DNA of 64,000 nt from Adenanthera pavonina (GCA_026686845.1 JAIVEN010000001.1:32232001-32296000); one strand, 5' to 3'; positions 11,473 to 24,042 are shown, numbered from the stretch's first letter. Translations and numbers: made by a program. Notes: generated by a model from the sequence alone, not told the origin.

Positions 11473-13695
11473 TCATTTCTTCTTGGGCTTGGTCTTCTTG
11501 CTGTACATCTTCCCTTTCCTAGATTGCTCAGCAGCAGCAGACTTTCCAGTTTGCTCAGTCTTCTCCCCCTTTTTGGCATCATCAGGAAGGCCAACAAAAT
11601 CAGCAGGAGGAGGGATCTGAGAGACAGGAATAGCTCGAAGTGGCACAGGAGCAAAAGGAATTTCTGACTGGACTGGTGCAAGAGGCTCCGCAGGCTCAGG
11701 ACTTGCTTCTTCATCATCAGAGATCTCAAGCAGCTCTTGTATTTCCTGCCTGGAAAGAGCTAACTGAGCTCTCTGTTCCTCTGAAAGCCCATAAGCAGCA
11801 AGAGAGGGAGGAGCTGGTTCAGCAGGAGGAAACATTTCTTCAAGCCTTCTACTTTGAGCTTGCAGTAGAGCATTGTGAGCAATAGCTTCAAAATCAACAA
11901 TAGGCACAATGCTCCTTTCCTCATTGAGGGCAGTCTGCAGAAATGGTGAAACAGAGATGGCTACTACTAGCTGCTCAACTTGCTCAGTCTCTTGAGTGGA
12001 CGGGATAGAATCCTGAGCTTCTGCTTCAGTAGGCTCATGAGGGCTTGATTCCTGAAGACCCTCTTCCTCTATGCCATAGTCTAAAGGAGGACCAGGACTT
12101 ACCTCATTGCTAGAGGCCTTTGGAGTGCTTTCTGCGCCAGTTAGTTTAGTTTCCTGTACTTCAACACCAGGAACAGGAGATGCCATCTCAAAGGGACTAG
12201 GTGGCTCAGGATTGGGAGACAGAGTAGGCTCAGGGACACTAGGCTGAGGTGGAGCTGATGTAGTAGGGATTGCACTTCTGATATCTTCATAAGCATCAGC
12301 CACCACCTTCATGTTCACAGCCAACTGATGGATCTGATCTTGCAGATGAGTAAATTTGGCATTTTTCTCATCCCGGATACTAAGAATGAGTATAGACAAA
12401 CTGTCATACAACTCAGTGATCTTGGTTGGCTTGGCCCGTGAGGAGGGAGTCGAAGGAATATGAGTGGGCTTGGATGGAGATGGGATTGGCTGAGAAGGCT
12501 GAGGTACAGATCTGCCAGGAGCCTCAGAGGTGCCTTCTTGCTGTAGGAAGGCATTAGCAACAAAGAATAAATCTTCAGATTTCCCTGCTCCCTTTCCAAC
12601 CCATCTTCCTTCATCTCTTTCAATGCCCATCCTCTGCAGTTACTCTTCTTTGAATGCCTCTGTGAGTTTTCCTTTCCCCTTTTCAATGTGTTGAATCCTA
12701 GCATACTGCAGGATTCTTGAAATAATTGCTGCATAGGGGAGTGTGGAATCCTTCCTCTGATATCTTGCCTTGATCATGCGTTGGAGAATGATATGTCCCA
12801 TATTAATCAGTGTCCCACGCATGATTGCAGCCATGACATGTGCCTCTGCCCTGGTTATCAGATTGAAGCTGCCTCCTTTGTTGAATATGATCCTGGACAC
12901 TATGTAGTGCAGGATCCTTACTTGAACACTGAGGTCTGTAGGCTTCAATACATTTATGGATGGCCAATTTTCCCTTCTTCTAAACAATGTCCTCAGAATA
13001 GTACTCTCCTTGTAGTTCAGAAAGGGCCCACCTTCTTCATCAGCAATATCTACCTCATCTATGTACCCAGAGGCAGTGATGTCAATTTTGAGCCCATCTT
13101 GTCCTGGAATTTCTAGCACCTCGTTGAATGTTTCATCAGCAAGCCTAATGGTCCTTGATCTCAAGTTGACCTCCCATTTCATCTTCTTGTTATTGTATTG
13201 AAGAGATGCATACCATGTCTTTACTACCTCATCATCATGCCTCTCCACAATTTCCAACAGATTCTTATATCTTAACAACCATATTCCAGCATCAAAGTTG
13301 TTAGATATCAAAAATTCTTCCATGTTTACACAGTGAGGCTTGATTACCTTTTTGCTGGCAAACTTGGTTGAATATTCTTCTTGAATCTGAGGAGTGCTCT
13401 AGAGTGGCAGTGTAGTTAGTTGGTACTCTCCAGATTCTGTACTGAAGGAAGCGGAGGAAGCAACAGCAGCATCAGCAGGAACAAGGACTGAAGGTTCTGC
13501 AGTTTTCGGTGAGGAGGTTCTAGCTTTCTGTGAATCTGCTTTGGATGTTGATTTTTGGCGTTTAGAAGGTGTTGCCTTACTGGGTTCGGCTTTTCTCTTA
13601 GATTTTTCTCCTTCCTTGGTAGCATATTGAGATTTCACTGCCCTCTTTGGCCTAGCTCCAGCTTTCCCTGCACTAGGATTCTTGACTCTCGCCAT
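11473..13695 (-). pseudogene. Sirevirus A third ORF, about 740 codons, two in-frame stops
   Basis: One reading frame from the ATG at 13695 to the TGA at 11473, interrupted by TAG at 13399 and TAA at 12640. Other copies are open at these points (C at both; B has Trp in place of the TAG). Residues 1-60 are Lys/Arg-rich and look like a nuclear-targeting or nucleic-acid-binding tail (KRAVKS, KRKAEPSK). The best conserved block, about residues 120-330, starts near NFDAGIW and includes WEVNLRSRTI and LEIPGQDGLKIDI. It resembles the domain annotated in plants as putative plant transposon protein. A short amphipathic stretch around DQIHQLAVNMK may form a coiled coil. The rest is Pro/Ser/Glu-rich with a final KKTKPKKK. 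I see no signal peptide or membrane segment, so the envelope label given to Sirevirus third ORFs is not supported here. Function unknown. Confidence 0.8.
11561..11575 (-). other. Third polypurine tract copy, inside the third ORF
   Basis: Minus-strand CAAAAAGGGGGAGAA repeats the main tract while coding for the AKKGEK part of the third ORF. It is also present at 26795-26809 in B and 52271-52285 in C. Confidence 0.6.
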
Positions 13696-14643
13696 TTCTC
13701 AGATGAATGTTGCTGAATGTGGCTTAGAATTGGTTTATAGGATGCGAAAGGAAGTTTAATCGATGGGAAATGATGATCTTTGGACAGGATTTAAGAGAAT
13801 TGATGAGAGGATCAGAACAGACTCAGAGAAGTTAAGAATAGGGTTACGTCTGTTCTTTGGAAAACCGTCAGGTTTAACGTAAGTAACTATCTGATAGACG
13901 AATTTTGAAAGGTCAAAATTCGAACTTCAGGCAGTTACAAGTTAAACTGTTCAACAAAACTTACCGACAGACGAATTTTCTTCTGAAAGTTCATCTGACA
14001 GTGGCTTGGATCAAGTAATACAAGCACAACAGATGAATTTTGTGCCAACAAAGTTCAAATGTTGAAGAGAAAACAGTAGGCAACAACCAAAACATCAACC
14101 TATAAACGAATTAAGCATGCAGAACTTCTTCTTTCAACCATTCAACACGAAGAACATGATTCAATAGACGAATTTTGAACTGAAAATTCGAATTTTTTAA
14201 CTTTTGTAAAGGTTGTCCAACATTCGTATGTTAAGAAGTGATAATTCGTATTGCAGTGATGGACAACCATAACTTTGAAATTTTTGTTTTTGAAAATTTG
14301 AACTTCCAAGATTCAACAGATGAATTTCGAGGCATCACCGAGAACTGTTCCAAAGCGTAACAGGTCGAAGTTCGTCTGTTGGTCAACTAAAATTTGAATG
14401 TTTACCACGTTGACCAGTTCATAAACACAGTTTATGAAGCAAAATAAATCTAACACACATTTAAAATACGAATATCATCTTTAAAAACTTACAGAATGGA
14501 TCCAAAACTTAGGATTTTCATTATTTACTTCATTTTCTGGTTGTTCCATTCTGGTGTGCTCCAATCTTCAAGTTTATTGCTATTAAATCTTGTGAGGAGC
14601 ACCTACAACTTAAATTAAACATACTCCGATGCACAAGAATAAC
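13696..14643 (-). promoter_or_regulatory. U3-like repeat spacer and probable promoter of the third ORF
   Basis: Non-coding region between pol and the third ORF. It is built from the same words as the LTR interior: GACGAATTTTGAA, AAAATTCGAA, AGTTCGTCTG. A TATA-like CTATAAACC (minus strand, 13732-13740) lies about 40 bp upstream of the third-ORF start. It is conserved in position in B (28945-28953) and C (54442-54450). Promoter function is inferred from this placement and the LTR similarity. Confidence 0.5.
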
Positions 14644-17600
14644 TTACAGTTCATTGGGATTTACCATACCCAATTATCTCCTGATTTTGCAATGCCTGTC
14701 TTCTGACAGAGGCTTTGTGAGTATATCAACAACCTGATCCTCTGTTGGGATGTACTCCAGCTTAACTTCTCCTTTCAGAATGTGATCCCTTATGAAGTGG
14801 TGCCTAACTTCAATATGTTTCGTCCTTGAATGCATGACAGGATTCTTGGTGATATTTATGGCATTTTGGTTGTCACACATGATTGGTATCTCTTTTATTT
14901 TAACCTCAAGATCTTCAAGCTGCTGCTTCATCCAGATGACTTGGGTACAACAGCTTCCAGCTACAACATACTCAGCTTCTGCAGTGGATAGGGCCACACT
15001 ATTTTACTTTTTGCTGAACCATGAAACCAGGGATCGTCCAAGAAACTGACAAGTTCCACTTGTGCTTTTTCTGTCAGTTTTGGATCCTGCAAAATCAGTA
15101 TCAGTGTATCCTTTGACATCTTCTCCATTGCCTTTTAGATACCAAAGACCCATCTGTGATGTTTCAATAAGATATCTGAAAATTCTTTTCACAGCTGTTG
15201 CATGGGTTTCTTTGGGGCGTGATTGGAACCTTGCACACATACAGACACTGAACATAATGTCAGGTCTGCTGGCAGTTAAGTACAGCAGGGATCCAATCAT
15301 TCTTTTGTACTGAGTAATGTCAAACATCTTCCCATTCTCATCCATGTCCAGTTTGGTTGCAGTAGCCATAGGTGTTCCCATTGGCTTGCCATTCTCCATT
15401 CCAAACTTCTTTAGCAGCTCCTTTAGATACTTGGATTGACTGAGAAAGATACCATCATCAAGCTGTCTGATTTGCAGTCCAAGGAAGAAGTTGAGTTCAC
15501 CCATCATGGACATCTCGAATTCTCCCTGCATTAACTCAGAGAATTTCTTGGAAAGAGTTTCATTAATAGCACCGAAAATAATATCATCAACATAGATTTG
15601 AACAATTAGTAAATCTTTATTTTCTTTCTTAGTGAATAAAGTTGTGTCAACTTTGCCTCTATTGAACCCCTTTTCAGTTAGAAAATTACTCAGTCTCTCA
15701 TACCATGCTCTAAGGGCTTATTTTAAACCATAAAGAACTTTCTTCAATTTATAAACATGGTTTGGTTTTGTAGAATCCTCAAAACCTGGAGGTTGATCTA
15801 CATAAACTTCTTCCATGATATATCCATTTAGAAAGGCACTCTTTACATCCATTTGATACAGTAAAATCTTTTTCATGCATGCATATGCTAGCAGTATTCT
15901 TATAGCTTCTAATCTAGCTACTGGTGTAAAGGTTTCTTCAAAATCAATACCTTCTTCCTGATTATACCCTTTAGCAACCAATCTAGCTTTATTTCTGATT
16001 ATTATTCTAGATTCATCAAGTTTATTTCTAAAATCCCATTTGGTACCAATGACAGGATGATTTTTGGGCCTAGGCACTAAATCCCAAACTTGATTCCTTT
16101 CAAATTGATTTAGTTCATCTTGCATAGCTAAAATCCAGTAATCATCTGTTAAGGCTTCTTCAGCACATTTAGGTTCCATTTGTGAAATGAAAGCACAGTT
16201 TAGCATTTTGTCCCTTAACTATTTTCTGGTTTTGACTTTCTCTTGAACATCCCCTATCACTTGATCAACAGGATGATTCCTTTGATATCTCCAAACTTTA
16301 GGGAGTTCTTGAGATGTTTCTTCATTATTTTCTTCATCAAACTTTTTCTCTTGGATATCTTCCTCTATGTTAATAGATTCAGATATCTTTGGAGGTTCAG
16401 TTTTACTTTTATTAGAAATGCCCAGTTTTTCAAAATTGAAAGCAAGATCATCCTCATTGGTAACATGTTTTAAACAGTTTCATTTTCAATGAAAACCCCA
16501 TGCACAGATTCTTCTACCACATTTGATCTTTTATTATAAACTCTATATGCCTTACTCCTACTAGAATAGCCTAGAAATATACCTTCATCGGATTTGGCAT
16601 CAAACTTACCCATATTTTCTTTCCCATTATTGTGAATGAAGCATTTGCATCCGAACACATGGAGATGGGACATATTTGGCTTTCTTCCCTTGTACAGCTC
16701 GTATGGAGTCTTCCCAAGGAATGATAGGCTCTGTTTATAATGTAGCTTGCTGTATTCACTGCATCAGCCCAAAACACTTGAGAGAGTTCCTTCTCATTCA
16801 GCATAGCTCTGGCCATCTCTCCAATAGTTCTGTTCTTCCTTTCTACTACCCCATTTTGTTGAGGGGTCCTTGGAGCTGAGAAGTTGTGGTCAATCCCATG
16901 CTCATTGCAGTACTCCAGGAAGTATGCATTTTCAAACTCTCCTCTATGGTCTGACCTGATAGACACAATAGAAATACTTTTCTCATTTTGCACTTTCTTA
17001 GCTAAGGTTACAAATGCATCAAAGGTATCACTTTTAGAGGAGAGAAATAATGTCCAAGGGAATCTAGAATAATCATCTACAATTACAAGCACATACAGTT
17101 ACCACCGAGACTTTTCACCCTAGATGGTCCAATTAAGTCCATATGCAGCAATTCAAGTGGTCTAGTTGTGGTAACTACATTTTTAAATTTAAAAGATGAT
17201 TTAGTTTGTTTCCCTTTTATGCATGCATCACATTCTTTCTCCTTTTCAAAAGATATTTTTGGCAGGCCAGTTACTAGCTCATTTTTAATCAGTTTAGACA
17301 ATTGATTCATGTTAACAAGAGCTAATCTCCTATGCCATAACCAACTATCATTATCCTGACTAATTAAACATACAAAATCCAAGGGAAGAAGTTCTTCAAG
17401 ATCAATAGTATAACAGTTACCATCTATTTGAGCTTTGAGGATTACTTTGTGATCACTTTTTCTGATGACCAGGCAAAACTTTGAGTCAAACAGCACCTAA
17501 TTTCCTTTATCACAGGTCTGACTCACGCTCAGCAAATTGTGGTTGAGGCCAATCATAAGCAGCACCTCTTCAATGGATGTTTCCGGATTTTTGCCCACAA

Positions 17601-19572
17601 TGCCAATGCCAACAACTTTGCCATATTGATCACCTCGAAAGGTCACCTTTCCTCCTTTCTTATCTCTAAGGGTGATGAACTTCTCCTTATCACCAGTCAT
17701 GTGACTTGAGCAGGCACTCTCCATATACCATTTGTTGCTCTTCTTAGCTTTGAGACGGACCTGTAAAACAATGTTTATGTTTTCCTTTTAGGTACCCAAT
17801 TTTGCTTGGGTCCTTTTCGGTCAGTAGATTTTTCCCTAGATGTAGATGCAACTTTGGGAACACATTCAACTTTCCTGCCAAGTCCATTTTTCTTCAAAGC
17901 ACAAGAACTGGAAATATGTCCCTTTTTGTTACAAAAATGATAGGTAGTGAAGGGACTGCTAGACTGAGAAGCAGGTAGAAAACAATGCAGATAATACTTT
18001 TGTCTTGCATGCTTTGGTTGATTATATGTTTCAATGCGAGATGACATGTGATCTTTCTTTCTGTTGCTCTCAGCATGCACAAAATATCTCATGTATGCAT
18101 TTTGGTTTTTCTTCCTAATCTTTTCCTTAACAGCACATGGATCATAGCTAAGACCAGCTTTTCCTTGTGATATTCTTTGGCTCCCCATCAAGGCAAACAA
18201 CATATCTTTACCTCTAGTGAGCCTAGACATGCTTTTTACTAAGTAATCATTAGTTTGCTTTAGTTCAATGCATGAAGTACAGTAAACAGATTCAGCAGTA
18301 GGTAGAGAGGTAATTTCAGAAATGTTGCTTTGAGATTTCAGTTTATTAATCTTTATCTTTGCCAATTTTAGTTATTTAGCAACTTTAATAAACTCATCAT
18401 GAAGCTTATGAAATGCATCCAGTAACTCAGAATGGGAAGGTTCAAATTTATATACCTCTTCTTCCTGATCACTGCTGTATGAAGGTTCGGCTTCTTCAGA
18501 AGCAAGTGCCATCAGGTAGATGTTGGCAATCTCATCCTCATCCTCTTCCTCCTCATCTGAGCTGTTACCCCATATTGAGAGATGTAGGCTTTCTTCTTCT
18601 TCCCTTTGTCAGCAACTCTCTTATCTTTTTCTTGCTTTTTGAGGAATTGAGGACAATCCCATTTGATGTGTCCCTGCTTCTTGCATTCATAGCAAGTCAC
18701 GGGCTCTTTTGCCTCTTTCTTGCTTTTACCAGCTGCTCCCTTCTTGAAGAATCTCTTGTTCTTCTTCTTGCTGTAGAATCTTCCGAATTTTCTGACCATC
18801 ATAGCCAGAGTTTCTTCATCCAGCTCATCTCCTTTGTCAGATTCTTCTTCCTTTTCTTCAGCAGTTTTAAGGGCAAGGCCTTTCTTCTTTCTGTCCTGCC
18901 AGCTTCCATGAGAACTTTCATTTTTCCTTCAAACTCCTCAAGGCTGTCGAAAAGAGCTGTGACAGAGGCCATTGATTCTCCTCTGGCTTCCTCTATTGCT
19001 GTCACCTTGGGCTGCCATTCCAGAGGGAGAGCTCTGAGTATCTTTCTTACTTTTTCAGATTGTGTGTACTTCTTTCCTAGGCTCTTCAGTTAATTCATAA
19101 TGAGGGTGAATCTCTTTTGCAACTCCTTTACAGTTTCTCCTTCAGTCATTCTGAAGCTTTCATACTCTCCAATGCATGTGTTTAGTCTGTTCTCTCTGAC
19201 CCCAGTTGTTCCTTCATGTGCAATCTATAGAGTGTCCCACATCTCTTTTGCAGTGGAGCATTATGAGACTCTGCAGAATTCATCCTGGTTTAGGGCGCTA
19301 ACTAAACAATGCTTTGCTTTGAAATTTAGCAGGACTCTCCTTCTGTCTTCCTCATTCCACTCTGCTTCTAGCTTCTCATTGTGTCTTCCATCTTCAGTTA
19401 GAGTCATTGGGATGAAATCTCCTTTCTCGATGACTGACTAAATATCAAGATCAATTGATTGGAGGTAAATCTGCATCCTCATCTTCCTGTACCCATAATG
19501 TTCTCCACTGAAGCCTGGTGGTCTATTAGTGTTGTTCCTTTCAGGAAGTATGCTTTCTCCAAAGCCAGCCAT
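14644..19572 (-). pseudogene. gag-pol: Sirevirus A gag-pol, degenerate
   Basis: Reads from the ATG at 19572 (MAGFGES, 41 bp past the primer site) to the ancestral stop at 14644. The gag has NRPPGFSGEHY near its start, knuckle 1 CYECKKQGHIKWDC (about 18652-18693) and knuckle 2 YHFCNKKGHISSSC (17901-17942, first Cys replaced by Tyr). The protease site reads ESAC where D-S/T-G is usual. Integrase: the zinc region has WHRRLALVN, where the second His of the HHCC set is replaced by Leu. The core keeps MDLIGP, RSDHRGEF and QQNGVVERKNR (D,D,E). Reverse transcriptase has YVDDIIFG (about 15573-15596). RNase H has YTDTDFAG, STAEAEY and CDNQNAINI. Frames change around 18800, 18450, 17750, 17090, 16600 and 16470, and stops lie at YGLK(stop)A, KK(stop)NS and others. 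It cannot make an active polyprotein. Confidence 0.92.
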
Positions 19573-19613
19573 CTTAATTCCCTGACTGTGAGATCCTTTG
19601 AATGGGAATCCGG

Positions 19614-19625
19614 GCTCTGATACCA
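19614..19625 (-). other. Primer binding site of Sirevirus A
   Basis: Minus-strand TGGTATCAGAGC, the complement of the Met-tRNA 3' end used by many copia elements, lies two bases inside the 5' LTR. Confidence 0.9.
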
Positions 19626-19627
19626 CT

Positions 19628-21485
19628 TATTAGCAAGGCTGACTTCCCAAGAGGGGGTGAATTGGGAAGATTGAAATTTTTCTGCACAAAGTGAAATAGG
19701 TGAAGGTAGCACAGTGTAATGGACGCAACGTATAAAACAGAGCAAGCTCAAAAGTAAAAATAAGGAGAGGAAGACTCAGTAATTTATCCTAGTTTGATCT
19801 ATCCACTTGACCTACGTCCAGTCCCTAAGACAACTCTTGAGATTTTTTCACTATACAGCAAGAATTCAATGAGCTTCTTGCTAATGCCATAGTACAACGA
19901 GTATGCTCTATTTCTGGAGCTCTCTCAATCTCTCTAAGCACTTCTACAATGTGCTTCCCAATCCCCTTGTGATTTTCCCTCACAAGTAAATCTATCTTCC
20001 AAATGAAGAGTAGATTGTTTACAAAGATATAACTCTCTTAAATAGAGTAGATATGAAAGTTAAAGTACAGATGTTGAAGTTGAGAGGGTAAAAGCTTTTT
20101 TAGAAGATTTGGCAGAATTTCAGTATATACAAGTTAGATTCATTACCCACAACTTCAAATGGTGTTATATTTATAGATTTAGGTCTCAAATGTCCGTTAG
20201 AGACAAAATCTATCCGTTGGGGAAGTTATCCAACGGTTACTCTGAAAAACTATCCGTTTACCAACCGCATTTAATGTTTCTGACATGCTGAAATTCAAAT
20301 TTTGGTTGGTCAACAGACAAATTTCAAAGGAACCGAAAGTTAAAGCTTCCAACGTTGAAATACCGAAGTTCATCTGTTCATGAAGTGAAATTCAAATCTT
20401 GAAACTCAGAAAATGTTTTCATGTTATGACATACGAATTTTTAAGAAGAAAGTTTTTCGGTTAAGTGTGAACAGTGTTTTCAATTTTCTACAGTGCCTTC
20501 GAAATTCAAATTTTGGAAGCCCAAAATTTGTCAGTCTGTAGAACGTTCAAGGAGGCACAGTAGTTCACTTTCTTCGAAATTCAAATTTTGAAGGAGTGAA
20601 GTTCGTATGTCAGAGAGATTCTTCTCAGACTAACTTCAACATTCGAAGTTACAAAACTCTGTCATTCGTACGTCATCATTTCATTCCAACAGACTCACAA
20701 CCTTAGCTTCTGAAATTCGAATTTTAATGTTCAAAGTTCGTCTGACAGAAAGCAGTTTTGAAACTTAAATTATTCTTGATCTCAGATGAACTTTAACATT
20801 GTTTCAGACGAATTTCTTCCATTTTCATAAGTTGTGTTTTGTCTGAAATTCAAATTTTGAAGACTCAAAGTTCGTCTGTTTCAAAGAAGCTTCTTTCAGA
20901 CTTATATGAAAATTCCAATGTTGGAAAGCTAAAGTTCGTCTGTCAGATAGTATTTTTGAAACTCAATTTCATCTTGATTTCAGATGAACTTTAACATTAT
21001 TTCAAACGAATTTCTTTGGTTTTCTCAAACTGCATTTTATCTGAAATTTGAATTTTGAAGATCTGAAGTTCGTCTGTCACTAAAAGGCTTCTTTCAGACT
21101 TAGATGAAAATTTGAATTTTGGAGAAGAAAATTCGTCTGGCAGAAGTACATCTCTTCAGACTTGTTCAGTTTTAGCTCGAAATTCTAATTTCCAAAGGCA
21201 AAGTTCGAATTTCCAACATGCCAGTTCAATATAAACTTTTCAAACTTCGTTTGTTGTTGGGTATTTTTCAAATATTTCATAATCTAACATAAAATCAAGG
21301 TTTTAAAACATTTTTCCACTAAATCAAAATCTTTTACTCACTCATAACTAAAGCTAAAGATCCTACAGTAGATCTAGCAGCAATTACTTAGAAATCCTTC
21401 ACTTGAAACATTTTGAGCTCATTTGATATCTTCAATCCAAGCTCTTGTATGCTGGTTTTGAATAATCAAAACTCTTGATTCAAAA
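19628..21485 (-). repeat. 5' LTR of Sirevirus A
   Basis: Near-identical to the 3' LTR over long runs. Both terminal bases have drifted: the expected TG reads TA (19628-19629), and the terminal CAACA reads CAAAA (21481-21485). The matching TSD GATTT at 21486-21490 fixes the edge. The same palindromic U3 array is present at 20285-21200. Confidence 0.9.
20166..20176 (-). promoter_or_regulatory. TATA box of the Sirevirus A 5' LTR
   Basis: Minus-strand CTATAAATATA between the palindromic U3 array and the R/U5 side. It is conserved in the LTRs of A, C and B-left and disrupted in B-right. Confidence 0.6.
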
Positions 21486-21490
21486 GATTT

Positions 21491-23851
21491 GACTCATATA
21501 ATAGTCCCAATATCACTTTATAAAATTTGAATTTTCCCTTTTCACACACAAAAATATTCAAACAGCAAATTTTTCTGTTAAACTTCTCACTACTATCAAT
21601 CTTCCAAATCAAATTAGTTACTTTTTTACCAAAATTATATTAAACAACTGCAAATGAATGATGTTTAATTTAAAAGAGCATAAAATTGTTATACTAAAAA
21701 CTCTCAAGAGAAGGTAACAACCAGAATCAATTTTCACCCTCCAAAATACAATTGTTTCCCCAAAAAATAAGTGTCGGATAAACTACTCATGCTTCTAGCC
21801 ATCCCACCGCACTTAAACAATATTAACTCACATTACCAGTATAAGATTTTTTGGAAAATATTCCTCGATATATTTCATTAGCTGGTTGATTCTTAAAATA
21901 TATAACATTAAAGATTTAAACAAATTAATAAAATAAACTGTTGATCTCTAAAGTAGTAATTAACAAGGGCGCATACGCAAAACAATGACTTATTTAGATA
22001 GTATCCTTTCTGATCAAGTACGGTCTCCTCTATGATCATTCAAATGCAATAAAAAAAGATGACTACAGAAAGAGAAACACGAGATAATAAGAGACAAGAG
22101 ATGTGCAGATAGAGGACATGAAATATTTTCCTACATAATATTGGAACAATTTGGTTGCGCCAATCAGACTGAATTTTCATTTCCACTGATTAAAAATTGG
22201 CCCTTTGTGATCATGACATCTCGAGACCAACATCGTATCAAATAATGATGATAGATCCATTTCCCAAATTTCAAGAGAAAGAAGTCTCCTTCAATTCTAA
22301 TTGATGAAGTTTCTCTATTTATCTTCATTGGAAATAACATAGATACTCATGGTATATCTTGCTGGCACACATAACTTGACCCTAGAATATCCATTTATGC
22401 CCTGTTTGATCTCCCTTGCAACCATGGAAATTTCGCCATTTATTGCCCATGGAACAATTGTCAAGTTCATTATTAGGCCGGGACCCGCACATTCATATAA
22501 CTTGCACTATTTATATTACTTATACTTATGTCTCAAATACATGAGATTTTCAGTAATAAAAAAAAAAAAGAATACCAACCTTCCTTTTCAAAAATTTGTC
22601 CATCAATAGATATCTATAAAATACATATCTTTATCTGTACGTGACTGTGTAAAATACATCTATTTCTGTATTTATAAATTTATAACTGCATTTACAACTA
22701 TTGCCAAAAGCTATATATGATCATTTAGAATCTCATTTGATATTGGTGGATATGGTTTTTTATTAAAGAAATCTATTTTTTTTATATGTGGCAATAATGT
22801 TTACCTTGTCACCAATCTTTATTTCAAACATGTAATAGCAAACGATAGAAAGAGAGCTACAATAATATCAACCAACATACAAAATAGTATTGCATAGTTC
22901 ATAGAACCGGTACAAGGAATATTTTGTTGTATCCTTATTACTGAGAATAGAAATCATGGATGTTGGCACCTGTAAAACTAACAATTACATACCATTTATT
23001 ACATACTTTCCCTTGATTACTTTTAGTTTTTTAGTCTCAAGTTGTACACATGTACATCGTATATTGAAAATTCCTTAAGTAAAAGAAACCAATCATTAGT
23101 TCATTGTAAAATCTTGTAAATTATGCTTATTACAAAGAATGGAATGCAAATATAATTTATATTGACTCGCTTCTCTAACCAAAAAAAAAATTGTAAAAAT
23201 AAAAATTTACATTAGCATGCATCCCTCATGTCAAGTAAAAAGCATGAGTATCATATCACAATATTTACAGTGCATATTCTAATTCTAAACTCCACAGTAA
23301 ACAAATAAAAAAAAACCTATGCCTGTAGAAAAAAAAACAATTACTTCAATTTAATATAATATTAGAGTAAGAAAATAAAAAAAACCTACACCTCCAACAA
23401 AAAAACAATTAGTTTAGTTTAATATAATATTAGTAAAGTAAAAAAATAGGAAAAAACAAAAACCTAATAATCATTATAGGAAAAAAAAACAATTCATACA
23501 AGTTAAAGAGAAACAAAAGAGTAAAAAAAAAAATTCAATTCTTAATTTTTCCTAAAAAGCCATTATCATTGTTAGTGTAACTAATGTATAATGACTATTG
23601 TGTCCTTGCTTATTGATCCTTATATTAAGCAACCGTCACCTTTCCTTCACCTTGCTCATTGACCTCTCTTCTGCTCCATGCTACTAAACAGCTATCACCA
23701 GAGAGAAGGATATCTAAGCAACTCAAGTTCCGTGATCAGGTTTGTATCCTTTAAGACGATCACAATCGCACACATGATCTACCATAAACCATCCCTAATG
23801 TGAGGCTCAAAACCAATTGATGCATAGTATATATATCTGCATGATATACAC
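21491..23851. other. Non-coding AT-rich spacer upstream of the zinc-finger gene
   Basis: No recognisable gene. It contains several A-rich tracts (22558-22571 and 23180-23530). The open stretch at 22349-22609 has no family resemblance. The last few hundred bases may hold the promoter or a first exon of the gene beginning at 23852, but no clear signal is visible. Confidence 0.5.
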
Positions 23852-24042
23852 ATGAACATAATGAAGGGACACTACATCAGAAGAGCACATGATGATGGAA
23901 ACCAACGACAACCTCTTAGGCAATATATAGCTGAAATATCAAAGTCTATAGTGCATCGCACATATATCCTTTGTGCAAAGAAGTTTAGATCTTCTGAAGC
24001 CCTAGGAGGGCATATGACCACATATCATAGAAAAGGCAAGAG

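Larger units (their letters stand above)
9333..21485 (-). mobile_element. Sirevirus A: Ty1/copia LTR retrotransposon with third ORF
   Basis: A 12.15 kb element with two LTRs of 1.83 and 1.86 kb and matching 5 bp TSDs. On the minus strand the order is 5' LTR, Met-tRNA-type primer site, gag with two zinc knuckles, protease, integrase, reverse transcriptase, RNase H, a roughly 1 kb repeat-rich spacer, a separate third ORF, polypurine tract, 3' LTR. Integrase before reverse transcriptase is the copia order. The tract CAAAAAGGGGGAGA preceded by GTCATCAT, its extra copies upstream, and a long ORF after pol are known hallmarks of the Sirevirus (SIRE/Maximus) lineage. Several frameshifts and stops show it is inactive. 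The LTRs are very similar over long runs. The left one lacks about 28 bp near its end that the right one keeps. Confidence 0.92.

Noticed and set aside
18413..19093. 226-codon + strand ORF
   Set aside because: Antisense of Sirevirus A gag; Ser/Leu/Phe-rich shadow of Lys/Glu-rich coding sequence.
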